DNA of 64,000 bases from Brevundimonas sp. G8 (GTDB lineage Bacteria > Pseudomonadota > Alphaproteobacteria > Caulobacterales > Caulobacteraceae). The stretch's first letter is position 1. Every line of letters begins with the position of its first letter. The stretch covers positions 718,863 through 782,862 of the forward strand of contig NZ_LR732816.1 of assembly GCF_902506205.1 (NCBI RefSeq), written 5' to 3'. Below the pieces are notes generated by a model. That model had not been told where the DNA came from, searched no databases, and worked only from the letters and a program-made list of their open reading frames with translations. The translations under genes and the position numbers were made by a program. This document shows, one piece after another, positions 15,332-25,558 of the stretch.

Positions 15332-18175
15332 TCAGGCGGCGGCCTTGGCGTCGGCTTCTTTTCTGAACGCCTGTTTGGCGCTGTTGACCCAGCCGACGAA
15401 GGTGTCCGCCTGGCTGGACAGGTTGGCGAAGTCGCTGGCCCCCGCCACGCCCGACAGATTGTCGTCCAGGGCCACACGAAGCGCCGCTGCGGATCGCGCA
15501 CCGGCGACGTAGGGCGCATAGCGCGCATTCAGTCGTTGCAGCGCCGCCCGGTCGCCGCTCAGCGAATAGCCCACGCCCGCCCGGATCAGCCAGCTTTCCT
15601 CGGCCGGCGTCAGCGCCCCCGCCGTCTTGTAGCGTTCGCCCAGCCGCGCCTCATAGACCGGCGCCGCATCGACCCATTTCTGCTGCTTCCAGAAGATGTC
15701 GGCCCGCACCTCGCGCGCCGGGTTCGACTGGTCACGGTCCAGCACCTCCTGCGCATGATCGAACCGGCCCAGGTCCATCAGGGCGCGGGCCTCCAGCGCC
15801 CGGCGCTCGCTGTTCATCGCATTGGGCAACAGGGTGGTGCGCGAGCCCCAGATGGCCTGCAACGCCTTCTCCGGCTGGCGATCCATCAGATAGACGGTGG
15901 CCAGGTTGGTGGCGACCTGGGCCTTGGCCACGCCGTCCAGACGCTCGTCCACCTGGTGTTTCAGCAGTTCGGCGGCCTGGTCCAGCAGGTCGACGTCGAT
16001 CAGGCGGCGCGACAGGCGGCGCACCATCTCGTCCCCGTCGGCCCCGATGGGCGTCAGCTCGCGGAAATCATAGAACAGGGCCAGCGCCTGCACCGGCTGC
16101 AACCCGTCCGCCGCCCCTTCCAGGAACAGGGCGCGGAAGGCGTTGGATTGATCGGCCTGGACCTCGGCCGCGCCCGGCACGCCCGCCATCCGCTTGCCCG
16201 CCCCGCGCAGGGCGTCCAGCGCCTCGCGGTATCGTCCCTGTTGCAGATAGATGCCCGACAGCTTGCGCACGACCGCCATCTCGGTCGCATCCCCGCGCCA
16301 GCGCCATTTCAGCTGTTCCAGCTGCGCCGTCGCCTGATCCGGCGTGATCGCGCCCTTGTCCAGCTCCAGACTGATGGCGCCCAGTTTCGCCGGCGTCGCG
16401 ATCCCGTCCAGCGGCGCGCGCGCCACGGCCTTGTAGACCGCCAGCGCCCGGTCCTTGTCGCCGTTCAGGTCGAACATCCGCGCCTGCACCAGCCGCGCCG
16501 TCAACTGATCGACGGCCGGCGCGTCCTGGCTGAACACATAGGCCAGCAACTGCTGGGCGGCAGGCAGGTCGTTCAACTGGATGGCCGCCATGGCGTGGGC
16601 CGCGCCGAACCGCGCGCGCCATTCCTTGGGGAAGCTGTCGATGACCGAGGCCCCGGCGGCGAAGTTCCTCCGCGCCCCCTCCCAGTCGCCCATCTCCGAG
16701 GCGATATAGCCCAGCCAAACCTTGGTCGCCGGATCGTTGGTCAGCGACGCGCCCGAGAAATCGACCTGGGCCTCTTCCAGCCGTCCGATGCCGACGCGCG
16801 CCACGCCGCGCAGGCCCCGCACTTCCGGCTCGCCCTGCAGATTGGGCGCCTTGGCGATCAGGGCGTTCAGCACGCCGATGGCCTCATAGTTCAGGCCCGA
16901 CCCGACCAGGAACCGCGCCAGCGCCATCCGCGCCTCGATCGGTGCGCGGGGATTGTCGCTCGCCGCGATCGTCTCCAGCCCCGCCGCGTCCTGCAGCCGG
17001 CGATACCGATCCGAAAACCCCGCCTCGCCCGTCGTCGCCCAGGTCTCGTCGATCAGGGCCGGATAGGCCGCCCGCTTGGGCGCATCAGCCGCATGGTCGC
17101 CGGTCTCCAGCCCCGCCGTCGGCGCCGACAGCGCCAGCCCGTTGGGCCGGCTCAGCGTCACCAGATCGCCCGCCGCCTCGATCTTCAGATCGTCGGCCCC
17201 GGTCTCGACCGCCAGGCCTTGGGCCGTCGGGATCAAGGTCAGATCGACCGTGCGGCGTCCCCCCGCATACCCCTTGCCGGGCGCCAGCGCCGTCACCGCC
17301 GCGAATCGGTCCCCGACCAAGGGATCGGTCAGCCAGATCGTCTTGGTCGCCCCGGCCATCTGCGCGACCAGCACCGGCGCGCCGTCGTCGGATCGGCCGA
17401 CATCGACCCCCTCGACCGCCGACTGGACCCCGCCGATGGTCACGGTCCAGGTTCCGCCCTGGCCCTGGGCCGAAACGCCCAGACCTTCCGGCGCCGCGAT
17501 CCGCATGGCGGTATAGCCCGGCCCCGCCGCCCAGTGCGCGTCCTTGGCCGGCCCCAGGGCCTTGGCCCCGGTCATGTCCATGCGTGCGGCCGTGTCGAAC
17601 ACGATCCACACCGCATCGCCCCGACGGAAGACGGCGGCCCCCACGGGCGCGCCCCAGTCGAAGGTCAGGACGGTCTTCTGTTCGCTGGATTCGGCCCGCA
17701 CCGGCACCACGGCCTTGGTGGTTTCAGGCTTGGCCGCATCCGCCCCCTGCGGCGCCTTGCCCGGCGCATAGAGGTTCAGCCACACCGCCCCGTCCGCGAC
17801 GCCGGAACGGGCGTCCGCCCCCTCCTCCAGCGTCAGGATCAGGTCCGTGCCGCCCGCCCGCGCCATGCGGGTCTCGACCGACTTCACCCCGGCGGGCGGA
17901 TCGACCCTCAGGCGCGACACGTCGGGCGCGGCGGTCGTGCCCATCCGCACCACCACCTTGTCGCCCTCGCGGCTGATGCGCGAGCGCACCCCGATGACGC
18001 CGCCGAATTCGACGCGGGTGAAGGTGTCGTTCTGGCCGATGCTGATCGACAGCGGGTCGCGCGACCGGCCGACTTCCTGGGCCAGCGGCGCCATGGGCGC
18101 AAACACGACGGCGCCCGCCGTGGCGGCGGCCACAGTCGTCTTCAGCATGCGCTTGGTCGGCGAGGCCCCGGACAT
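15332..18175 (-). CDS. Large secreted TPR-repeat protein of unknown function
   Basis: About 947 residues. A Sec signal peptide (KRMLKTTVAAATAGAVVFAPMAPLAQ) is followed by a beta-rich N-terminal half with repeated VRMGTT, VLTFDWGAPVG and LTLIPTAQGL-type strands, and then a C-terminal half of helical tetratricopeptide-like repeats (ARMALARFLVGSGLNYEAIGVLNALIAKAPNLQGE; GIGRLEEAQVDFSGASLTNDPATKVWLGYI; QGRYREALDALRGAG). It is probably periplasmic and may act as a protein-interaction scaffold. I do not recognise a named family. ATG 18175 has GGGAG very close upstream; ATG 18196 and 18148 are alternatives. A CtrA-like TTTA-N7-TTAA box at 18203-18217 argues against the longest form and hints at cell-cycle control. 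Confidence 0.8.
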   Translation of the reverse strand: MSGASPTKRMLKTTVAAATAGAVVFAPMAPLAQEVGRSRDPLSISIGQNDTFTRVEFGGVIGVRSRISREGDKVVVRMGTTAAPDVSRLRVDPPAGVKSVETRMARAGGTDLILTLEEGADARSGVADGAVWLNLYAPGKAPQGADAAKPETTKAVVPVRAESSEQKTVLTFDWGAPVGAAVFRRGDAVWIVFDTAARMDMTGAKALGPAKDAHWAAGPGYTAMRIAAPEGLGVSAQGQGGTWTVTIGGVQSAVEGVDVGRSDDGAPVLVAQMAGATKTIWLTDPLVGDRFAAVTALAPGKGYAGGRRTVDLTLIPTAQGLAVETGADDLKIEAAGDLVTLSRPNGLALSAPTAGLETGDHAADAPKRAAYPALIDETWATTGEAGFSDRYRRLQDAAGLETIAASDNPRAPIEARMALARFLVGSGLNYEAIGVLNALIAKAPNLQGEPEVRGLRGVARVGIGRLEEAQVDFSGASLTNDPATKVWLGYIASEMGDWEGARRNFAAGASVIDSFPKEWRARFGAAHAMAAIQLNDLPAAQQLLAYVFSQDAPAVDQLTARLVQARMFDLNGDKDRALAVYKAVARAPLDGIATPAKLGAISLELDKGAITPDQATAQLEQLKWRWRGDATEMAVVRKLSGIYLQQGRYREALDALRGAGKRMAGVPGAAEVQADQSNAFRALFLEGAADGLQPVQALALFYDFRELTPIGADGDEMVRRLSRRLIDVDLLDQAAELLKHQVDERLDGVAKAQVATNLATVYLMDRQPEKALQAIWGSRTTLLPNAMNSERRALEARALMDLGRFDHAQEVLDRDQSNPAREVRADIFWKQQKWVDAAPVYEARLGERYKTAGALTPAEESWLIRAGVGYSLSGDRAALQRLNARYAPYVAGARSAAALRVALDDNLSGVAGASDFANLSSQADTFVGWVNSAKQAFRKEADAKAAA

Positions 18176-18202
18176 ATCTCCCGACCCATGCCCCACAAGG
18201 CC

Positions 18203-18217
18203 TTTAATCGCGGTTAA
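18203..18217. promoter_or_regulatory. CtrA-like box upstream of TPR gene
   Basis: TTTA-ATCGCGG-TTAA matches the TTAA-N7-TTAA CtrA consensus at seven of eight positions and lies in the divergent gap between the TPR gene and the DUF983 gene. Function is inferred from pattern alone. Confidence 0.35.
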
Positions 18218-18319
18218 CCGCCGTTCACCGTAGTTCTACGGATAACCGCCTTTCTTTCGTCGCCCGCTAGGACAACCGGTCCACGCGACAACGTCATCTC
18301 AAACGCCCATATTAGCCCC

Positions 18320-18709
18320 ATGACCGACTATCCCCGCCTCAGCACCCTCAAGACCGGCCTGGCCTGTCGTTGCCCCCGCTGTGGCAAGGGTCCGCTGTTC
18401 AAGGGCTATCTGACGCTCCAGACCGACTGCCCCGAATGCGGCCTCAGCTACGCCTTCGCCGACCCGGCGGACGGCCCGGCCTTCTTCGTCATGTCGGCGG
18501 TGGGGATCATCGGCATGATCTTGCTGATGGTGTTCGACTTCACCGTTCACCCGCCGATCTGGGTCCATCTGGTGGTCACCCTGCCGATCCTGATCGCCAT
18601 GTGCCTGGGCTGCCTGCGCCCCTTCAAGGCCTGGCTGGTCGCCGAACAATACATCCACAAGGCCGCCCCGCCGGAGTTCTCCTCGAACGGCAAGCACGGC
18701 CCCTTCTAG
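18320..18709 (+). CDS. DUF983 family membrane protein with zinc ribbon
   Basis: A 129-residue protein. A zinc-ribbon-like N-terminus with two CxxC pairs (CRCPRCGKG and CPECGLSY) is followed by two membrane helices (FFVMSAVGIIGMILLMVFDF and WVHLVVTLPILIAMCLGCL). DUF983 proteins are conserved in Alphaproteobacteria and sometimes lie near cytochrome oxidase genes, but their role is not known. Its last bases overlap the stop of the convergent nucleotidyltransferase gene by 4 bp. Confidence 0.9.
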   Translation: MTDYPRLSTLKTGLACRCPRCGKGPLFKGYLTLQTDCPECGLSYAFADPADGPAFFVMSAVGIIGMILLMVFDFTVHPPIWVHLVVTLPILIAMCLGCLRPFKAWLVAEQYIHKAAPPEFSSNGKHGPF

Positions 18710-19299
18710 GGTTCGATCACCGTCAGCTCGGGCCAGCGCGCCCGTGCGTTCTCGACAGTCTTCGCCCACCCCCTGGCCAGCGGCCGGTTGGGATTGGGCC
18801 GGATCGTCATCGCGAACACGTCGTCCAGGCCGAACGGCGCGACGACGCTGATCGCATCGTCCGCCTCCAGCCGCACCCCGACTGCGAAGGTCGGCGCCAC
18901 GAACCGCCCCAGGGCTTCGTCCGTCGATCCCAGCGCCTCATAGGGTTCGCCGAACCGATCCTGGAACCACAGATGCACCCGCGCCTGGTTGCGCACCTCG
19001 ACCTGGCTGCGGAACGGCGCGTCGAAGGCGGCGGCGACGCGTTTGATGACGACGTCCTCGGCGTCGTAGGACAGGTCCGATCCGTCGAAATAGGCCAGGT
19101 CGTAGTCCTTGATTCCGTACCCCGCCGGCCGCCCCGTCCGCGCGTTCCACACCGCCTGATAGACCGCCCCCGACACCAGCCGCCAATCCGGCAGGTCCAG
19201 CGCCCGCACCGTCGTCAGCACATGCATCAGCCCGGCGTCGGAGCGGACGATGTCGGTCAGACGGTTGGTCAGCTCGGAAGAATCGCAGCGCATCGGCAT
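18706..19299 (-). CDS. Nucleotidyltransferase-like family protein (DUF925)
   Basis: A 197-residue protein resembling the COG3575/DUF925 group: WRLVSGAVYQAVWNARTGRPAGYGIKDYDLAYFDGSDLSYDAEDVVI contains the G-S/A and D-x-D spacing of nucleotidyltransferase folds (KDYDLAYFD), then RNQARVHLWFQDRFGEPY. Substrate unknown. A second in-frame ATG lies two codons in. It converges with DUF983 with a 4-bp overlap. Confidence 0.82.
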   Translation of the reverse strand: MPMRCDSSELTNRLTDIVRSDAGLMHVLTTVRALDLPDWRLVSGAVYQAVWNARTGRPAGYGIKDYDLAYFDGSDLSYDAEDVVIKRVAAAFDAPFRSQVEVRNQARVHLWFQDRFGEPYEALGSTDEALGRFVAPTFAVGVRLEADDAISVVAPFGLDDVFAMTIRPNPNRPLARGWAKTVENARARWPELTVIEP

Positions 19300-19349
19300 C
19301 CCTTAGCCGCCGGAGCCGTTCAGGGAAAAACCAAAAATGGGAGATGCGG

Positions 19350-19691
19350 ATGCCGATCTCAAAAGTCTACGCCAACTTGTCCTGCGCCGATCTCGGCGAC
19401 AGCGCGACGTGGTTCGCCACGATCTTCGGCAGGCCCGCCGACCGTGCGCCGATGACTGGCCTTCAGGAATGGGACTGCGGTGATGGCGGTTTTCAACTTT
19501 TCCAGAAACCCGAAGACGCCGGTCGCGGAACCTTGACCTTGATGGTCGACGATCTCGAAGCGGAAAGGGCGCGCCTGGAAACGGCGGGTCTGTCCATGCC
19601 AGGGATCGAGACCGCCGACTACACGGACATCATGCGGCTGCGCGATCCGGACGGAAACCTGGTTGTTCTTGCACACCCCCATCCAGGTTGA
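19350..19691 (+). CDS. VOC/glyoxalase-fold protein
   Basis: A 113-residue single vicinal-oxygen-chelate domain: SKVYANLSCADLGDSATWFATIFG at the start and MRLRDPDGNLVVLAHP at the end, where metal-binding or substrate residues normally fall. The His of typical metal sites is not evident, so it may bind small molecules without metal. ATG 19350 is chosen because GGAG lies six bases upstream; ATG 19344 would place that site against the start codon. Confidence 0.82.
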   Translation: MPISKVYANLSCADLGDSATWFATIFGRPADRAPMTGLQEWDCGDGGFQLFQKPEDAGRGTLTLMVDDLEAERARLETAGLSMPGIETADYTDIMRLRDPDGNLVVLAHPHPG

Positions 19692-19697
19692 GACAAC

Positions 19698-20498
19698 CTA
19701 TCCCCGCACCGGCCAACCGTGATCCAGCGGCCCGTGGCCACCGCCCAGGCCTGGCGCGCGGCGGATCGCCTCGCCGACATAGGCCCAGGCCTCCGCCACC
19801 GCGACCTCCAGCGGCCGTCCCAGCGCCAGCCCGGCCGCACAGGCACTCGCCAGGGTGCAGCCGGTGCCGTGGGTGTGGCGGGTGTCGATCCGTTCGGCCT
19901 CCAGCACCGTCTCGCCGTCGCCGGTCATCAACAGGTCGATCACCGTCGGCCCCGACACATGCCCGCCCTTCATCAGCACCGCCCGCGCGCCCATGCCCAG
20001 CAGGGCCTCGCCCGCGCGCCTCTGGCCGTCCAGATCATGGACCGAAAACCCCGTCAGGGCCTCGGCCTCTGGCGCATTGGGCGTCAGCAGGGCGGCGCGC
20101 GGGATCATCAGCGACTTCACCGCCTCGACCGCCGCATCGGGCAACAGCGGATGGCCGCCCTTGGCCACCATGACGGGATCGACCACGGCCGGGGCGTCGG
20201 CCTCGTCCAGCAGGGCCGCGACCGTCTCGACCACCTCGACCGAACCCAGCATGCCGGTCTTGAAGGCGTCGGTCCCGATGTCCTCCAGCACCGCCCGCGC
20301 CTGGGCGGCGATCAGATCCAGCGGCAACGGATAGACACCGTGAACCCCCAATGTGTTCTGCACCGTGATGGCCGTGATGGCGGTGGCGGCGAACCCGCCC
20401 ATCATCGTCACGGCCTTGATGTCGGCCTGGATGCCCGCCCCGCCGCCCGAGTCGGACCCCGCCAGGATCAGCACCCGCCCCTGATAAAGCGCACTCAT
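19698..20498 (-). CDS. thiD: Hydroxymethylpyrimidine/phosphomethylpyrimidine kinase ThiD
   Basis: A 266-residue ribokinase-fold enzyme that phosphorylates HMP and HMP-P in thiamine synthesis. Family marks are LILAGSDSGGGAGIQADIKAV at the N-terminus and HTHGTGCTLASACAAGLALG near residue 210. Its ATG overlaps the stop of the SMR transporter gene (ATGA). Another thiamine gene, thiC with a TPP riboswitch, is 40 kb away, so the pathway is scattered; no TPP element is visible in front of this gene. Confidence 0.95.
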   Translation of the reverse strand: MSALYQGRVLILAGSDSGGGAGIQADIKAVTMMGGFAATAITAITVQNTLGVHGVYPLPLDLIAAQARAVLEDIGTDAFKTGMLGSVEVVETVAALLDEADAPAVVDPVMVAKGGHPLLPDAAVEAVKSLMIPRAALLTPNAPEAEALTGFSVHDLDGQRRAGEALLGMGARAVLMKGGHVSGPTVIDLLMTGDGETVLEAERIDTRHTHGTGCTLASACAAGLALGRPLEVAVAEAWAYVGEAIRRAPGLGGGHGPLDHGWPVRG

Positions 20499-20839
20499 GC
20501 CGCCGCTCCCGAAAACAGTTTCAGCCCGACGATGCCCGCCACGATCAGCAGGATGCACACCGCCCGCACCGCCGTCGCCGGCTCGCCATAGACCAGGATG
20601 CCCACCACGGCCGCGCCCACCGCCCCGATGCCGGTCCACACCGCATAGGCCGTGCCGATCGGCAGCTTCTGCGTGGCGACCCACAACAGGACCATGCTGC
20701 CCGCCAGCGCGACCAGCACCCCCAGCGAGGTCCACGGCCGGCTGACGCCCACGTTCTTGAGACCCGAGGCCCACAGGACCTCCAGCAGACCGGCGACGAC
20801 CAGCGTCGCCCACGGATTGATCGACATCACCCAGGACAT
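20495..20839 (-). CDS. Small multidrug resistance (SugE-type) transporter
   Basis: About 114 residues with four membrane helices. The pattern NPWATLVVAGLLEVLWASGLKNVG with the conserved membrane glutamate (E in LLEVLW) and WTGIGAVGAAVVGILVYGEP is the SMR family. Such dimers export quaternary ammonium or guanidinium ions; SugE-like members often carry guanidinium. ATG 20839 or ATG 20827 (four codons later) could start the protein. It overlaps thiD and follows another small membrane gene, suggesting one unit. Confidence 0.9.
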   Translation of the reverse strand: MSWVMSINPWATLVVAGLLEVLWASGLKNVGVSRPWTSLGVLVALAGSMVLLWVATQKLPIGTAYAVWTGIGAVGAAVVGILVYGEPATAVRAVCILLIVAGIVGLKLFSGAAA

Positions 20840-20892
20840 GACGACCAAATGGAACAGGCCGCCGCCCCGATCAAGCCGAGAGCAAGCCGCGA

Positions 20893-21249
20893 TCAGGCCC
20901 CGAGCGGCCCCTTGAAGATGAAGAAGGCGCCCAGGCCGATGAAGGCGAACCCGACCAGGTGGTTCACCGTCAGCTTCTCGCCCAGATACAGCACCGAGAA
21001 CCCGGCGAAGACCAACAGGGTGATCACCTCCTGCATCGTCTTCAGCTCGGCCGGCGAATAGACGTGGATGCCGATGCGGTTGGCCGGCACCGCCAGCCAG
21101 TATTCGAAGAAGGCGATGCCCCAGCTGGCCATGACCAACAGCCACAGCGGCCTGTGCTCGAACTTCAGATGCCCGTACCAGGCGAAGGTCATGAAGACGT
21201 TCGACAGGGCCAGCATGACGATGGGGGCGATGTAGGAACCGAGGTTCAT
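20893..21249 (-). CDS. DUF486 family membrane protein (DMT-like)
   Basis: A 118-residue protein with four membrane helices, matching DUF486 (IVMLALSNVFMTFAWYGHLKF; WGIAFFEYWLAVPANRIG; LKTMQEVITLLVFAGFSVLYLGEKL). The fold is like half of a drug/metabolite transporter, but no substrate is known. It precedes the SugE-type gene by 53 bp on the same strand, and two small DMT proteins in a row could form a functional pair. Confidence 0.88.
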   Translation of the reverse strand: MNLGSYIAPIVMLALSNVFMTFAWYGHLKFEHRPLWLLVMASWGIAFFEYWLAVPANRIGIHVYSPAELKTMQEVITLLVFAGFSVLYLGEKLTVNHLVGFAFIGLGAFFIFKGPLGA

Positions 21250-21314
21250 GGCGGCAGACCGAGGTTGTTGCTGTCGTCGCCTCTACACCGGCTGCGACCG
21301 TCCGTCGCGGGGCT

Positions 21315-22151
21315 TCAACCCGCCGCCATCACCGCAGCCTGAACCTTCAGCGCCTGCACCGTCTCGCGCACGTCGTGGACCCGCACCATCCGCGCCCCGC
21401 GCCGCGCCCCTTCCAGCGCAAGCGCCAGCGACCCGCCCAGCCGATCGGTCGCCTCGACCGCCGTCGGATCTATGGCCTGGATCGTGCGCTTGCGGCTGGC
21501 GGCGTACAGCACCGGGAACCCCAGATCGACCAGCGCGCCCAGGCCCGCCGTCAGCACCATATTGTGCGCCAGGGTCTTGCCGAAGCCGATGCCCGGATCC
21601 AGCCAGATCCGCTCGCGCGCCACCCCCGCCGCCATCGCCGCCTCGGCCCGCCCGCGCAAATAGTCCCGCACCTCCGCCACCACGTCGTCATATCGCGGGT
21701 CCGCCTGCATCGTGCGCGGCTCGCCCTTCATATGCATCATCACGACGTCGCATCCCAACTCGGCCGCGACGGCCAAACTGTCCAGCGCATGACCCAGCGC
21801 CGTCACGTCGTTCCACATCGTCGCCCCGGCCGCGACGGCGGCGCGGGCCACACCGGGCTTCATCGTGTCGACGCTGATCATCCCGCCCCACCGCGCGCGA
21901 ACCGCAGCGATCACCGGCGCGACCCGGTCGATCTCCTCGGCCTCGCCCACCGGCTCGGCGCCCGGCCGCGTGCTCTCGCCGCCGATGTCCAGCACGTCCG
22001 CCCCTTCGGCGACCAACCGCATGGCCCGATCCACCGCGCCTTGCGTCGAGGCCCACCGCCCCCCGTCCGAGAAGCTGTCGGGCGTCACGTTGACGATCCC
22101 CATCACCTGCGACAAGGCGGCCGTCCGCGCGGTTTGACTTTCATGGGCCAT
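21315..22151 (-). CDS. folP: Dihydropteroate synthase
   Basis: A 278-residue DHPS that joins p-aminobenzoate to hydroxymethyl-dihydropterin in folate synthesis. Diagnostic motifs are MGIVNVTPDSFSDGG (residues 17-31), DIGGESTRPGA, SVDTMKPGVA and a C-terminal RVHDVRETVQALKV. Length is normal. It is the target family for sulfonamides. No other folate gene is adjacent. Confidence 0.97.
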   Translation of the reverse strand: MAHESQTARTAALSQVMGIVNVTPDSFSDGGRWASTQGAVDRAMRLVAEGADVLDIGGESTRPGAEPVGEAEEIDRVAPVIAAVRARWGGMISVDTMKPGVARAAVAAGATMWNDVTALGHALDSLAVAAELGCDVVMMHMKGEPRTMQADPRYDDVVAEVRDYLRGRAEAAMAAGVARERIWLDPGIGFGKTLAHNMVLTAGLGALVDLGFPVLYAASRKRTIQAIDPTAVEATDRLGGSLALALEGARRGARMVRVHDVRETVQALKVQAAVMAAG

Positions 22152-22360
22152 GGGACCAGCCTCTAGCCGTGATCACTCAGCCCGTCAGCCAGGCTCGACG
22201 CCTTTCTTACGCAGGACGCCTCGTCGCAGGCGACTGACCCGGAACGGCCGCGCGCCCTTCGCCCCGTTCCGGGCATCGATCCACCCCTTGAAAACTTCCA
22301 ACGCCCTGCGCCGTGGCATGACCGCGCGCGCGGCGTTCGCCATCCAGCGAAAGACCCGCC

Positions 22361-22777
22361 ATGACCCCCGCCTCCGCCACATCCGCCCGTCCCGACATCT
22401 TCCTCAGCGACAACGACTTCGACGCCCTGTCCCGCCTCGTCGGCGACATGCCCGGCGAGGGCGTCGCCGGACTGCTGCAGCAAGAGCTTGAGCGCGCCAT
22501 CGTCTGCGCGCCCGGCGACCGCCCCTCCGGCGCCGCGCCGCTGCACCGCTGGCTGCATTACATCGACAGCCGCTCGCCCGAGCCGCGCCGTATCCAGATC
22601 GTCCTGCCGCATCAGGCCGACATCGACGCCGGCAAGGTCTCGGTCCTGTCCCACGTCGGCGCAGGCCTGATCGGCCTGGTGGAAGGCCACACCATCGCCT
22701 GGACCGACCCCTCGGGCGCCGAGCGCAGCCTGACGCCGGTCATGGTCGAAGACCCCGAGGACCTGTCTCAGGACTGA
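22361..22777 (+). CDS. Rnk-type nucleoside diphosphate kinase regulator (GreA/B C-terminal domain)
   Basis: A 138-residue protein with a short helical N-terminus (DNDFDALSRLVGD) and a GreA/GreB-like C-terminal FKBP-type domain (RIQIVLPHQADIDAGKVSVLSHVGAGLIGLVEGHTIAW). This layout is that of Rnk, which binds RNA polymerase without the long coiled coil. The exact partner is not known here. It ends 6 bp before the convergent YdeI-like gene. Confidence 0.82.
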   Translation: MTPASATSARPDIFLSDNDFDALSRLVGDMPGEGVAGLLQQELERAIVCAPGDRPSGAAPLHRWLHYIDSRSPEPRRIQIVLPHQADIDAGKVSVLSHVGAGLIGLVEGHTIAWTDPSGAERSLTPVMVEDPEDLSQD

Positions 22778-22783
22778 CGCCGG

Positions 22784-23380
22784 TCAGGGACGCTTCTGCG
22801 GATGGGGCGTCTCACCCCGTTTCAGCATCTCGACCAGGCGCGCGATGGCCTTGGCGCGCCCGGCCGGGGTCTTGGGCGCTTGGGTGCGATAGATCAGGGC
22901 GAACCGGTTCTGGGCCGTCAGGATGTCGAACGTCGCCCGCGCCTGCGGCTGCGCGTCGATGGCCGCCATCAGGTCGTCGGGCGCGGCGGCGTCCTTGACC
23001 CGATGGGCGGCGTCCCAGCGTCCGTCCGCCCTGGCCGCCTCGACGTGCTTCAGTCCGTGTTCGGTCATCCGCCCCTCGTCGATCAGACGGGCCACATTGG
23101 CGACGTTGATCTGGCTCCAGACGCTCTTCTTGCCGCGCGGCGAGACGCGCTGCAAAAAGCTGACCTCGTCCAGGCTCTTGCGCACCCCGTCGATCCAGCC
23201 CCAACAAAGGATCACGTCCACCGCCTCGGCCCAGGTGATCGAGGCCACGCCCGACTTCACCTTGTAGATACGGATCCACAGCTCCGTCTCACGGTCATGG
23301 TTCTGGCCCAGCCAGGCGTGAAAGCCGTCCTTGTCCGCGAACGCCCGCACCTTCGCCGGATCCACCACCATGGGCGCCAT
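22784..23380 (-). CDS. YdeI/OmpD-associated family protein
   Basis: A 198-residue protein with the YdeI signature WLGQNHDRETELWIRIYKVKSG, TWAEAVDVILCWGWIDGVRKSLD and FLQRVSPRGKKSVWSQINVANVARLI. Members are small cytosolic proteins linked in enterobacteria to stress or porin-related phenotypes, with unknown biochemistry. It is single and convergent with the Rnk-like gene. Confidence 0.88.
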   Translation of the reverse strand: MAPMVVDPAKVRAFADKDGFHAWLGQNHDRETELWIRIYKVKSGVASITWAEAVDVILCWGWIDGVRKSLDEVSFLQRVSPRGKKSVWSQINVANVARLIDEGRMTEHGLKHVEAARADGRWDAAHRVKDAAAPDDLMAAIDAQPQARATFDILTAQNRFALIYRTQAPKTPAGRAKAIARLVEMLKRGETPHPQKRP

Positions 23381-23451
23381 TCGTCCTCCCTCTCACGTTC
23401 GGCATCAGCTCGCTTCGCAGACCGATCTGACGCAAAGCGGGTCGCAGGCAA

Positions 23452-23486
23452 AGAAAAACCCGCCGGGAGATCGCTCTCCCGGCGGG
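23452..23486 (-). terminator. Intrinsic terminator after ftsH
   Basis: A perfect 12-bp stem CCCGCCGGGAGA (23459-23470) with TCTCCCGGCGGG (23475-23486) and a TCGC loop is followed on the minus strand by TTTTTCTTT. This is a textbook rho-independent terminator 28 bp beyond the ftsH stop. Confidence 0.93.
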
Positions 23487-23513
23487 CCTCTTCATTTCAA
23501 CCTGAACCTCGGT

Positions 23514-25472
<1,959 letters not shown>

Positions 25473-25558
25473 TGAGGTCCTCGGTCGTCCGCGAACCCGG
25501 ATGGGTCGACGGTCTGGATGTGTCTGTCTGGGAAAATAGGAGCTTAATCAGCGTTACG

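Noticed and set aside
15308..18217. Long plus-strand open frame opposite the TPR gene (969 codons)
   Set aside because: Its composition is Arg/Gln/His-rich as expected from reading a GC-rich gene backwards; the minus-strand frame has a signal peptide and TPR repeats.
22185..22340. Short basic minus-strand ORF between folP and the Rnk-like gene
   Set aside because: About 50 residues, Arg-rich, no ribosome-binding site seen, and codon use does not stand out; cannot be told from chance.
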